Shown here: in pieces, positions 54,301-64,000 of the stretch | Numbering within the stretch: position 1 is the first letter of the stretch | Layout of the letters: each line of letters starts with the position of its first letter | DNA from: Aedes albopictus | Lineage: Eukaryota; Arthropoda; Insecta; Diptera; Culicidae | Length of the DNA: 64,000 nt | Assembly: GCF_035046485.1 (NCBI RefSeq) | Contig: NC_085138.1 | Span: 431,693,265-431,757,264 of the forward strand | Direction of reading: 5' to 3' | Translations under genes and position numbers: made by a program | Notes under the pieces: model-generated | Seen by the model: only the letters and a program-made list of their open reading frames with translations | Databases searched by the model: none | What the model was told of the DNA's origin: nothing

Positions 54301-55902
54301 AAATTTGTTGTGTTTTATTGCGTTTATTTTAGCATATATTATAAATATGGAATATTCACAAGTTCTCAAACAGTTCCCTTAGGTGACGTTCATAAACTAC
54401 GTCATGATTTGTAAAAACGGTGATTTTGGAAAGGTAATGAAATTCGCTTCTTTTTAAGCAAGTAAATGCTAAACATATGTATTTAAGACGATTTAACTGT
54501 AATTTTTTTTTGTCAAAAATAAATGTTACAAAAATCAGTAAAAAATTGTAACCGAAATCGGATACAAATTCATGCAATGGCAACCAAAGAAAACACTTCA
54601 ATTCATAACTGTAAAAGAAGCGTGGAGCGTATCTGATGTGATGGTTAAAGCCCGTGACTATCACGCCGAGGACCTGGGATCGAATCCCACTCCCAACAAA
54701 CTCACTAAATGTGGGTTCTTCCTTCGGTAGGGAAGTAAAGCGTGGGTCTCGATATGAACTAGCCTAGGGCTAAAAATCTCGTTAATACGGATAAAAAAAA
54801 CTGTAGAAGCGCTCGAAGAACGTTAAGTTGAAGTGAGACAGGCCAAGTTCCAGCAAAAATGTAGAGCCATGAAAAAAGAAAAAGTGTTGAACTGCCACTA
54901 TCATCACTATTGGCACTACCACCATTAAGGGAGTGTAGAGTAATAAAACAAATAAACAACAACACAAGATTTCAGAAAATAGTAAAACATTCGAAGCAAC
55001 ATATTTATGCGTCTAAAATAGCATGTTATTCGCGAAATGTTTTTGTATGCAACCTTGACAACGAAACAGTCTCTTTGAGATGTTATCTTCACCAGTCGTT
55101 ACTTCACTAATCCTGGGCAATGGCCATACAGCCGTCTGATGTGGGACAACATCTGAATATTAAACAGTCATGCTGACGCACTCCGACTACCGTGTCGCGA
55201 CGACATAATTACTAAAATGGCAACTATATGACATATCGCGTCTCGACGCTCATCAACAACTTACCTAAATGGACAATCCTCTATCGACAGCCTCCCGGTG
55301 TGACCATGGAATCCGTTTCTGTCGAAATCGTGAATGTTCGACTTTTCCAACTTCTTGAAATAGGGCAACATATCATCCCAGCCCCAGCCCGTATTACCGG
55401 CTTTGGCCCAACTGTCGTACTCCTTTTTACTGCCTCGCGTGTAGATCACATTATTTATGATCGAAGATCCTCCAATGCCTCGTCCATGCGCCCAACTGCA
55501 TCTCTTGTTGCGCAATCCCTGGCAACCGTATTTCTGCACTTCTGTTTGGTATCCAAAATTGTAGTTCGTTGATGCCAAAAGCGGTCCCAACAGAGGTGGA
55601 TCCGAAAACATGGGGATCTCGCCTTTTCCGATTTCCAACAGAAGCACTGTCCTGCGAGTATCTTCCGAAAGCCGATTAGCCAGCACACAACCCGCAGGAC
55701 CTGCCCCGACAATCACATAGTCATACGACGATTTTAAAAGTGGATCTCCATAGTTCATTTCTAGCAGTCCCGATAAACCGAACACCATTTGAAGTGCTGG
55801 CACTATCATGGAAGTATTGAGAAATCCATTTGCGAAGCTCTTCAATTCACAAATCACTATCAGAATCACCAGTAGAAAACGGAACTTTTTGACTCTTCGC
55901 AT
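33364..55902 (-). CDS. GMC oxidoreductase 4, four exons, one 20.5 kb intron
   Basis: Minus-strand exons in order are 55902-55265, 34741-34521, 34456-33639 and 33579-33364, giving 630 residues. The first ATG with a signal peptide is at 55902 ([19 protein letters not shown]). Exon 1 ends AG|GTAAGT and exon 2 begins CTCCAG|G, so the split Arg codon AGG and the alignment to genes 1-3 continue without gap or overlap. Intron 3 (34520-34457) uses the donor GTAGGT; this gives [16 protein letters not shown], the same length as in genes 2 and 3. The last intron (33638-33580, phase 0) is the family intron before VATCKMGP. The FAD motif [34 protein letters not shown] and both catalytic His (QHQ-VATC; GHTSA) are present. 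Gene 4 is the most divergent intact member and converges with gene 3. Confidence 0.85.
34742..36559. other. Intron 1 of GMC gene 4, right-most part (3' end of the intron)
   Basis: Mostly AT-rich unassigned DNA with one SINE-like insertion at 35643. The short frames at 35763-36420 overlap one another on both strands and lack gene features. Confidence 0.35.
35643..35800 (+). mobile_element. tRNA-related SINE-like sequence, third family
   Basis: Box A-like GAGTGGTCTAGTGGCTAC and box B-like GTGGGTTCAATCT are spaced as in a tRNA gene. The 3' limit is unclear; the body may run to about 36045. It cannot form a proper tRNA acceptor stem, so it is not a tRNA gene. Confidence 0.45.
36560..36922 (-). 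pseudogene. Degenerate RTE-like non-LTR element, RT part (copy A, 3' piece)
   Basis: Antisense, stop-riddled sequence that continues directly (..CCTCAGTCAAGGC) into 48118 once the hAT-like element at 36923-48109 is removed. It contains ACCGAAACGTCGGACTAGC near 36610. Confidence 0.5.
37640..38953 (+). mobile_element. ORF1-only non-LTR retroposon with A-rich tail
   Basis: A single ORF is followed by about 220 bases of 3' UTR, AATAAATCAATAAATAAA and an A-rich tail to 38953. The flanks (ATCATCTAGGTATCTAAGCAT before, CTGATCTCATGCA after) match the uninterrupted repeat at about 40705-40745. The left end is approximate. Confidence 0.55.
37921..38682 (+). CDS. PHD-finger ORF1-like protein of the retroposon, 253 residues
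   Basis: The ATG at 37921 is the first Met; the frame upstream opens only with GTG. Residues 1-59 form a PHD-type zinc finger (CNEC..C..C..H..C..CDKC). A short helical segment follows ([19 protein letters not shown]), then a Ser/Thr-rich linker. The C-terminal domain has [21 protein letters not shown], which resembles the RNA-binding half of CR1/Jockey-type ORF1 proteins, and ends [11 protein letters not shown]. No reverse transcriptase follows. The frame is intact, so it may be a young non-autonomous element needing another element's RT, or a domesticated ORF1-like gene. Confidence 0.6.
   Translation: MQCNECLNTIDRKCDRYTVCEGRCAKRYHAACVGITEATMDALFSKNVLWMCDKCLLDFCTTRDANESKTNDVCCSHPTTCEAEIADLKTKVSGIIETLATMASERKSNGIDTTGKQHSTPDLSPIDCTHLLDGTKEIHTDAFVSGNSSTVPIDLTDCNDTFSLFITNIECHTTERDIERLVCESLSLTDSRNVRVKKLISNKSANNVIDFVSFRVVIPNEFKSLAMQPSTWPKNVKYREFENRIVTWKPNRI
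39219..39881. mobile_element. Insertion in the hAT interior, including an inverted-repeat MITE
   Basis: It interrupts repeat sequence that is continuous elsewhere. At 39467 and 39850 the inverted ends GCCGTGAATCGCAAGTCAGT and ACTGACTTGCGATTCACGGC enclose about 400 bp. Confidence 0.5.
41395..47715. repeat. CTGGAGGAATTC-type degenerate minisatellite array (6.3 kb)
   Basis: Thousands of bases built from 12-bp words such as CCTGGAGGAATT with many variants. Because unit changes are mostly multiples of three, several frames stay open and give artificial proteins of the [16 protein letters not shown] and NSSRNSSR type. The hAT MITE at 44972 interrupts it. Confidence 0.85.
44972..45210. mobile_element. 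239-bp hAT-like MITE inside the array
   Basis: Ends CAGTGGCGTAGCCAG and CGTGGCTACGCCAGTG; 8-bp duplication CCTGGAGT at 44964-44971 and 45211-45218. Internal G and C runs near the right end resemble those of the large hAT-like elements. Confidence 0.85.
47716..48109. other. Right terminal non-array segment of the giant hAT-like element
   Basis: AT-rich, with GCACCATGATCATATATTTC near 48040. It ends in the C-run and the terminal CACTAGCGTGCGC (inverted). Confidence 0.5.
48118..48972 (-). pseudogene. Degenerate RTE-like non-LTR element, copy A (endonuclease to RT)
   Basis: On the minus strand it parallels copy B at 49620-50470 (e.g. [19 protein letters not shown] endonuclease text near 48870) but is full of stops and frameshifts. 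Confidence 0.65.
48973..49472. other. Assembly gap (500 N)
   Basis: A run of exactly 500 N, a conventional placeholder size. It lies at the junction of two similar antisense RTE-like copies, where assembly is expected to fail. Open frames spanning it are meaningless. Confidence 0.99.
49473..50470 (-). pseudogene. RTE-like non-LTR retrotransposon fragment (copy B)
   Basis: The minus frame 50438-49671 encodes the endonuclease C-terminal part ([34 protein letters not shown]) and the linker before the RT ([21 protein letters not shown]). A frameshift near 49700 moves the continuation ([37 protein letters not shown]) to another frame, which runs into the gap. Known relatives are the RTE/JAM-type EEP-RT proteins of mosquitoes; clade assignment is from memory. 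Confidence 0.75.
50471..50934. other. Unassigned, probably old retroelement sequence
   Basis: Follows the RTE-like copy without a clear border. No open frame of note and no recognisable motif. Confidence 0.3.
50935..52045. repeat. Tandem repeat of about 153 bp, about seven copies, with an inverted head
   Basis: The anchor TCGAACTAAATTG occurs near 51076, 51225, 51378, 51531, 51633, 51793 and 51947, mostly 149-160 bases apart (one unit is shortened by about 50). Each unit also has GAAGCTCCTAAGAACACTAG and GCCGAAGACAGTATCCTTCT. The first block (50935-51025) is the reverse complement of the unit, so the array begins with a palindrome centred near 51033. Confidence 0.85.
52046..52850. other. AT-rich intron DNA with two GGGTCATAATGACCC palindromes
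   Basis: The perfect 15-bp palindrome GGGTCATAATGACCC occurs at 52238-52252 and 52412-52426; each is followed by a similar TAATGCA/CAATGCA context. No gene. Confidence 0.5.
52851..53140. mobile_element. 290-bp MITE, TA-flanked
   Basis: Ends CAGTGGTTTTTCGATTTTAT and, inverted, CAGTGGCGTTTCGGTTTTAT; TA on both sides (52849-52850, 53141-53142). Tc1/mariner-like. Confidence 0.8.
53141..54622. other. AT-rich intron DNA with a SINE relic
   Basis: 53797-53925 on the minus strand matches the body of the Feilai-like SINE (TAGAGTATCTTCGTGCC, TTAATAACTGTG). The remainder is unassigned. Confidence 0.4.
54623..54800 (+). mobile_element. tRNA-related SINE, second copy of the 28672 family
   Basis: Same box B (GGGATCGAATCCCA) and body (GTGGGTTCTTCCTTCGG, CTCGTTAATACGG) and an A-rich end. 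Imperfect flanking repeat CTGTAAAAGAAGCG / CTGTAGAAGCG. It is inserted in a damaged Feilai-like 3' part (54801-54890). Confidence 0.8.
54891..55264. other. Intron DNA adjoining exon 1 of GMC gene 4
   Basis: No repeat or gene recognised. It contains the GTAAGT donor at 55264-55259 (minus). Confidence 0.4.
55265..55902 (-). CDS. First coding exon of GMC gene 4
   Basis: This exon encodes residues 1-212 plus two bases of an Arg codon: signal peptide, FAD motif VIVGAGPAG, the [11 protein letters not shown] signature and the region ending SIEDCPF. No continuation of the GMC fold occurs downstream on the minus strand until 34741. The next exon there starts exactly where this one stops in the alignment and in the matching phase. 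Confidence 0.85.
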
Positions 55903-56072
55903 TTTTGATAACTTCAATCGATCACTAACACCAGTCAATAAGAGATCCCCCCGAGCAACCCAATCACTAAACACTCACTGCCAGACTAAATCGACAGGAT
56001 CCAACCTAAGCGCCCAAGTGATGGGATTTTGCATCTCAAGATGACCCACTAAAATCTCGTTTGTTTTGCGTG

Positions 56073-56100
56073 TGACTTTCGTTTGCACTCTTCCTTTATA
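56073..56100 (-). promoter_or_regulatory. Core promoter of GMC gene 4: TATA box and weak initiator
   Basis: On the minus strand TATAAAGG runs from 56100, and a partial initiator AGTCACA has its A at 56073, about 27 bases downstream. The predicted 5' UTR is about 170 bases to the ATG at 55902. Confidence 0.4.
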
Positions 56101-56940
56101 CACTCTAGCCCGGGCTGCTTTCCAGGTCAATTAATGTATAAACTTTTCACCACTCAATTTAACTGGACGATCTGTCTCTTCTAAGAGGCGGATTTCATTT
56201 TTTGCTAATTATCTTTCCTCCAACAGTGGACCAACGTTCCTTCTTGCGCAGATGGTCACACCTCTCGCGATCGTGTCTACCAACGGTCTGAACCTCACTG
56301 GATCCAGCTGGCCACATGCCAACGCCTAGAAAGCGCGCGCCTCGTCGTTCGTTTGCCACGCGCTCGGCTGATCCAGCGCTTTCTGTGGGGTAGGTAGCCA
56401 TAGAAAGAACGCTCGCTCGAGTCGATCGTATGGTGGTAGGTCGATCGGTCAGTCGAGTCGCGCGCCACTCCAGCCAGTGTACCGCATCATCGGCGATAAT
56501 CAACCGGCAATGTTGACGAAATTATGTACGCTCACGAAGACTCGGCGTATGCACTAGAAACAAGGGGGCTGGTGAATTATTCAATTATATCTATGAATGA
56601 TTGTTGAAGTGGATTCCTGCAAATAAGCTGCATTGCAGTGTGCAGTGATTGGAAAATATGCGATTGGAATTTTCGCGCCGAAACTGGGTTGCTCCTGAAC
56701 TAGTTAGGTCCCTCACGTTTGCTATGTCTTCTAGAAATTCCAAACAAATGAAACCCATTTTTTTTACCTATCATAAGAAGTTATTGTGTGAACTGTGAAA
56801 TGCAGCCATCCAACCCATTTTTTACTCCGTTGTCATCAGAGTCATATTTGATCGACACGAATACGCGAAACCAATGCAAATAAATTGACCGGGTTTGTTG
56901 AAAATTTTCATATCATAAATTTGTGAAGGCCCCATATAGA
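56101..56940. other. Upstream region of GMC gene 4
   Basis: 56195-56510 is GC-rich with several CpG-containing TCGATCG-like words, unlike the AT-rich surroundings, and might hold regulatory sites. The open frame there starts with a non-ATG codon context and has no gene features. Confidence 0.3.
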
Positions 56941-56978
56941 GACAGATGTAAAGGCGTTGATTGTCAGCATGACCATGC

Positions 56979-59914
56979 CATTGGCGTAGCTAGAGGGGGG
57001 GGGGGGGGGGGGGGGCGAGCCAACACCCCCCCACCCCCCAGAATCTGCCAGCCCCCCCAGAAATTTTTCATGACTTTATATATGAAAATTAGAAAAAATC
57101 TGACAACCACTGTCTTAATGACAAACATAGGTCTATAATAGACATTGATTTGGCATAATATGTGTTTAAATTGATAGTTATAATTTTAGTAGGTAACTAT
57201 AAATTTCCTTGACTTTCTTGGGCATCGAGTTTTTGCGCGTCTGCACAAATTTATATGTTCATTGAGGAAGATATAGTATCTTTAAAAGTTCTCATTAAAT
57301 TCTAAGCTGAGATTCAGGCGTTATCCCAGTTTCGACATTACGCAAAAAAAAGTAGACAGCTATTTGGTTAAGGAGGGGGCGGGTGTATTGAGCAGCCTCA
57401 GCAAATTTATACCAACCACCTTTTATAACTAAACGTAACACGATGAAATTCTAGAAAAGCATTACTGCACTCTTCAGCAGTCACGCTGTTGTATTTTGTA
57501 CATTAAGTTGAAAAAAAAAACAACGCCTATTCTATACAAATCAGCGTGGTACTTGTAGCGGTTCCAATTTCTGGTTTTTCAGATCATTCAGAACATAATC
57601 TTATAGGAACGTTGATTGACGTTTTCCCAGAAGGATCATTGGAAAAATTTTTGAAGGTATTCTCGTAAAAGCCCTGAAACTATCACTGGAGGTGTCCTTG
57701 TAAGAATTTCTGCATGGAATCCATGGAGAAATAATTCAAGAATTTCTTAGAGGTATTTCCGGAGAAAAATCCTAGAATTCACCTGAAGGAATTTGAAATG
57801 CAATTTCTGGACAATTCCTGGAAAATTTCGAAAGAATCTTCTCTGGGTGAATTCCTGAAGAATTACCTGGAAAAATGTCCGAAAGCGCTTCTAGCGTGTA
57901 AGTACTTATATTTTAAAGTAAGTCACAGAGACTGTGTAAAAATTACAGAATATATTCCCGAAAGAGTCGCAGGATGACTTTATGAATAAACTTCTTTGCA
58001 GGAACTATAGGGGATACTCTAGAAGAAAATTATGGATGGATTCCTTAATAAATCTGTGCATGAACTCCATAAAGATATCTCGAAGATAATTTTGAAAGAA
58101 TACCTGGATGACTTCTTTGAGATATTGCTCTAGAAATCCTTCAATTCTTCTAGAAATCTTTCAAGTAATTCAAAAAATCTTCAGTAAATCCAGGAAATGC
58201 AGATATGCCTGGAGTAAATAGTATAGGAATCCTTGCAGGAATTTCTGAAAGTATACCTGGAGGAATCCTAAAAGCAATTATGAGATAAATCCCTGGAAAA
58301 AAAAAATGAAGAAACCGCATCAGGAATCCCTGTAGGAATTCCTTGAAAAAATTTCTGCATGGATCCTTGGAGGGATTTCTGCAGGAATCCCTAAAGGAAT
58401 TCTCGGAGAAATCACAGAAGGAATTCCTGGAGAAATCCCTGAAGCAATTCCTAGAGGAATCTCTGGAGGAAATCATGGAGATTGTCCTGGCGGAATCCCT
58501 GGAGAAGTTTCTGGAGGAATTTCTGAAGGAATAATTGGAGGATTTCTTGGAGGCATCCCTGGAGAAATTCCTGGAAGAATGCCTGGAATAATCCCTAGGA
58601 GAATTCCTATAAAAATCCCAGGAGGAATACCTGGATGAATCTGTGGAGGAATTCACAGGAATTCGCTGGATGAATTTCAAGTGAAATTACTGGAGGACAC
58701 CCTGGATAATTCCTGTATCAATTCCTGGAGCAAACTCTTGAAGAAATCCGGAAGGAATCCCTGGATGAATTCCTGAAAGATTCCCTAGAGGAATTCTAGG
58801 AGGACTCCATGAAACTATTCTCAGAAAGAACCTTTTGCAATTTCTAGAGAAATTCTTGGAAGAATCCCTGGGGTAATTCTTGGACAAATCCTTGGAGGAA
58901 TCCCTGTAGCAATTACTGGAAGAACCTCAGAAGGAATGCCTGGAGGAACTGTTGGACAAACTCCTGGCAGAATCCCAGGAAGAATTCCTGGATAAACCCA
59001 TAGAGGCATTCTTGGAGAAAATACCTGGAGGAATTGCTGTAGTTATTCCCGAAGAAATTTATGAAGGAATTCCTGGATAAATTCCTGAAGAAATTCCTGG
59101 AGGAATTCCTGATGAAAATACCTGGGGTAATTTCTGCAGGAATTCTTGGTGGAATTCCTGAAGGAGTTCCTAGAGAAATACTTGGATGAAATCCTGGAGG
59201 AATACCTGGAAGAATATCTGGAATAATTTCTGGATAAATTCCGGGACAAATTTCTGAGAAAATTTCTAAAGAAAACCCTGGAGGATTGCCTGGAGGAACC
59301 TGAAGAAATCCTAGAGGAATCTCAGGAGGAATTCATGCAAGAAATCCTGGAGGAATTCTTGGAATAATTCCTGGACAAACTCCGGGAAGTTGCGGTAGTA
59401 ATTCCTGGATCAATTGCTGGAGGAATTTCTGAAGGAATTCCTGATGTAATTCTATAGAAACCTCTTGAGGAATTCCCGGAGGAAACCTTAGAGAAATTTC
59501 TAAAGAAACTCTTGAAATAATCCTTGGGATTTCTGGAGGAACCTCAGGAGGAACTTCTGGAATAAATCCTGTTGGAAATCTAGGAAGCATTCCTGGACAA
59601 ATCCCTAGAGGAATTCTTGGGGACATATCCGTAAAATAATTTCTGGAGGAATCCCTGAAGGAGAAATTCCAGGAATAATTCCTGAAGGAAACCCTGGAAG
59701 AATTTCCGGAGGAATTCCTGGAAAAAATCCTGGAGGAATGCCTGGAGGAATATCTGGAATAATTTCTGGATAAATTCCGGGACAAATTTCTGAGGAAATT
59801 TTTGCAATGCCGATTTGCATATTCACATATCGGGCGCCCATTCCGTTTAAAAGTCATTTCAAGTCAGGCCCCCCCCTGGGCCCCCTCCAGAAAAAAATCC
59901 TAGCTACGCCAATG
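56979..59914. mobile_element. 2.9 kb non-autonomous hAT-like element
   Basis: Termini CATTGGCGTAGCTAG and CTAGCTACGCCAATG are perfect inverted repeats. The 8-bp duplication GACCATGC lies at 56971-56978 and 59915-59922. G and C runs lie inside both ends (56995-57060, 59868-59885). The interior holds a Feilai-like relic (57175-57345) and the CTGGAGGAATT array. No transposase. Confidence 0.88.
57600..59815. repeat. CTGGAGGAATTC-type array in the second hAT-like element
   Basis: The same 12-bp-based degenerate words as in 41395-47715, in the same orientation relative to the window. It produces the same false reading frames ([16 protein letters not shown]). Confidence 0.85.
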
Positions 59915-60072
59915 GACCATGCTGAGGATGGTGGGTCTGATTTCCGCTCGGTCCAGAAACTTTTCATAGAGCACTAAGCTGGGTTTGTCCCAGAGAGAAG
60001 TTTCACCAAGAAGAATCATAAATTCTTTTATTTGATGAACATTGTCACAATAAGTTAAGAACAAACCCAAGT

Positions 60073-60291
60073 AAGGTACACCGGGGCAAGTTGAAACGGG
60101 TGGGGCAAGATGAAACAGCGGGTTAACATGATGTTATCCAATGATGATAAACATCTTATATGTCATAACACATAGTTTTTGATTCAAACAATCTTTTGGC
60201 GAAAGAGAAATTTCCAAATTGTATTGAAATCTATTTCAAAACTTCGAGTTTCATCTTGCCCCACCCGTTTCAACTTGCCCCGGTGTACCTT
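60073..60291. mobile_element. 219-bp MITE with AAGGTACACCGGGGCAAG ends
   Basis: The left end AAGGTACACCGGGGCAAGTT and the right end AACTTGCCCCGGTGTACCTT are perfect inverted repeats, extending through GGGGCAAGATGAAAC / GTTTCATCTTGCCCC. Confidence 0.85.
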
Positions 60292-60392
60292 AACCAAAAG
60301 TTCCGCTTCCCATGACAAAATGCACCTTCAAGTCCCGCAAAGTTCAGATAAAGTTCCGAATGGAACTTTCTGGCTGCTTAAGAGGCTAACGA

Positions 60393-62640
<2,248 letters not shown>

Positions 62641-62721
62641 GCTACACTCATGTTTCAATGAATTCATGTTTTGAATAGTGCATCTGTTTGATTTTACTTT
62701 ACAAAGTACATTTTCCAAACA

Positions 62722-62730
62722 TATAAAAAG
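62722..62730 (+). promoter_or_regulatory. Possible TATA box for the divergent GMC-like gene
   Basis: TATAAAAAG lies 225 bases before the ATG at 62955. No clear initiator was found at the usual distance. Confidence 0.25.
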
Positions 62731-62954
62731 TTTCATTTTATTACATCAAAGCATCACCCTATTTAGATCTGTGGCAATCCATTCGGTTAGATGCAGACAA
62801 GCTTTATCTGTGAGTTGTTTGTGTCGCCCTCGAAATACAAACTGTTTCAACTTATTTTGTCTGCGCGACTTGCGAACGGAACAATGTGCGTCGTTATAAC
62901 TACTTCAGTGCCCTAGCTTGTCTCCAGTACCTATCTTTTCGCACAGCCGCAAGA

Positions 62955-64000
62955 ATGAAGAACCGCTTTCAGTTTGCTTTGAATCTTTTTGCCATCATCA
63001 CACACGCGTGCCTTGCTGTTGCTGCCCCGTCGAACAACATACGGAAGCGAATCGTTTTAGAAGACCGGTACGACTATGTCGTCCTTGGAAGTGATCACGT
63101 GGCGCGCAGCATAGGTTCCCATCTGGCCAAAACCCACCATCCGAAAACGGTCCTAGTGTTGCAATCGAATCAATGTGATCAGATTTTGGAACCGGCCAGC
63201 GTGCCAAATGCGTTGGGATTGCGCATTTCCGACACGTTCGCCGAGTGCACTCATCTGATGGGATACGAGTTTACGGATCCACTGCACCAGGGCCAAAGGG
63301 TCGGCATCGGCTACAAGAACCGGACCCGCGGACTGGACACAGGGCAGCAAACACTTTGGGCAATTGATCCCAATCTGCTGCTGCTGAGTGGAGCTAATGT
63401 CGCACGTCTGTTGTATAATCACGGTGAGTTTGGGACGTGCATGCGGAGACACGCAAATATGTCGTGCTAAAACGGTTGTTCTTCCAGCTGCCGCTTCGGT
63501 ACTCGGAGTCGAGCTAGATCTTGATGGCTCGAAGCAATGCATTTTTGCAGAAAACGAGGTTCTTATAGCCGGTAGATGTTTCAATGATTATCGTCACTTG
63601 AGTAGAGGCTCGGTGTTACCTGAAGTGGCCCTGGAGAGTTTGCGAAATTTACCGTTGGAAATCAGCATGGGCAGCCCTGTTATGACTCCAATTTTTTACA
63701 CAAAAACAAACGACAGTTTGAAGGACAGCCCAACAGTGCTGGGAACGGAATTGTATTTGAGAACACCGGGACTCGACGACGAATACCGAGCCATACCTAA
63801 CGCCAGACTCAGGCTGGTCATGGGAAATGCTAATCTGGATGGACACGTGTGGCTCGGATTTGTCCCGTCGCTGATCTGGGAGGATTCTTTCTACAGCCCT
63901 GGTCACGAGGAAACGGTTAAGATCTTGCTGTACGTTTTGAAAACAGCAAATTCTATCACGGAGTGTGATGCGTTCAAGCGGATGAATATGTCGAAGCTGA
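62955..64000 (+). CDS. Divergent, shortened GMC-like paralogue (partial, runs off the window)
   Basis: Exon 1 is 62955-63423; the intron is 63424-63487 (GTGAGT...TTCCAG, phase 1); exon 2 is open from 63488 to the end of the window, giving 327 residues so far. The ATG at 62955 begins a signal peptide (MKNRFQFALNLFAIITHACLAVA). YDYVVLGSDHVA aligns with [12 protein letters not shown], so two of the three FAD-binding glycines are lost. The GRGLGGS signature is unrecognisable, and about 100 residues of the middle fold are missing: LLLLSGANVARLLYN aligns directly with the [15 protein letters not shown] region. Later segments (VLGVEL, EVLIAG, ETVKILLYVLKTANSIT) keep GMC order. The frame is open and the splice sites are good, so it looks like a maintained non-FAD pseudoenzyme rather than decay. 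Confidence 0.7.

Larger units (their letters stand above)
34742..55264 (-). other. 20.5 kb first intron of GMC gene 4
   Basis: The intron is bounded by GTAAGT (donor) and TTCTCCAG (acceptor) on the minus strand. It is almost entirely mobile DNA: SINEs, two RTE-like copies, an 11.2 kb hAT-like element, a 153-bp satellite, MITEs and the assembly gap. The other introns in the cluster are 56-69 bases. Confidence 0.8.
56941..60020 (+). mobile_element. Feilai-like SINE relic split by a hAT-like element
   Basis: The left piece GGCGTTGATTGTCAGCATGACCATGC (56953-56978; described by position) and the right piece from 59915 (ACCATGCTGAGGATGG, GGTCCAG, GAGCACTAAGCTGG) together give the sequence order of the SINE at 9862. 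GACCATGC is duplicated at the break. Confidence 0.75.

Noticed and set aside
56195..56503. 102-codon minus frame in the GC-rich stretch upstream of GMC gene 4
   Set aside because: Arg-rich composition follows from the GC content; no gene features.

Overview
The window looks like nuclear DNA of a culicine mosquito, most likely Aedes-like. The genes have short introns, repeats dominate, there are tRNA-related SINEs of the Feilai type, a BEL/Pao retrotransposon, RTE-like non-LTR fragments and very many palindromic MITEs. I cannot name the species from the sequence alone. One 500-base run of N (48973-49472) is an assembly gap.

The host genes are a cluster of GMC-type flavin oxidoreductases (glucose dehydrogenase-like, secreted). 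Gene 1 (6987-8905, +) and gene 2 (24120-26078, +) are intact two-exon genes. Gene 3 (30829-32786, +) is otherwise complete, but an in-frame TAG sits directly before the first catalytic His codon. Gene 4 (33364-55902, -) runs tail-to-tail with gene 3 and needs a 20.5 kb intron to join its first exon to its last three. Gene 5 (62955 to the window end, +) is a shortened, divergent paralogue that has lost the FAD-binding glycines. Genes 1-4 share a phase-0 intron immediately before the V-G/A-T-C-K-M-G-P motif. A small two-exon gene for a possible secreted protein of 117 residues may lie at 21555-22098 (-).

The rest is layered mobile DNA. 771-3364: a palindromic MITE split by a 2.4 kb inverted-repeat element. 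4960-11145 and 20326-20630: degenerate GTTTCAGGGG-type arrays with SINEs and hairpins. 11146-20325: a full-length BEL/Pao element with a 2028-codon ORF, 5-bp target duplication and near-identical LTRs, its 3' LTR split by a 1353-bp TA-flanked DNA element. 28216-30630: a dead BEL/Pao copy broken by a SINE and three MITEs. 36923-48109: an 11.2 kb non-autonomous hAT-like element with an 8-bp target duplication, filled with ATGCACCAT-type and CTGGAGGAATT-type arrays, an ORF1-only PHD retroposon and a small hAT MITE. It sits in an antisense RTE-like copy; a second RTE-like copy follows the gap. 50935-52045: an approximately 153-bp tandem repeat. 56979-59914: a second large hAT-like element carrying the same CTGGAGGAATT array, inserted in a SINE. 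60393-62640: a perfect tetranucleotide array of 562 units.

GMC clusters in other insects, including the Drosophila and Anopheles clusters, are known to lie within an intron of flotillin-2. That context is possible here, but no flotillin exon is visible. I see no bacterial-type operon, CRISPR array or defence system. The most notable observations are the giant hAT-like elements, the stop codon in gene 3, the pseudoenzyme-like gene 5 and the 20.5 kb repeat-filled intron of gene 4.
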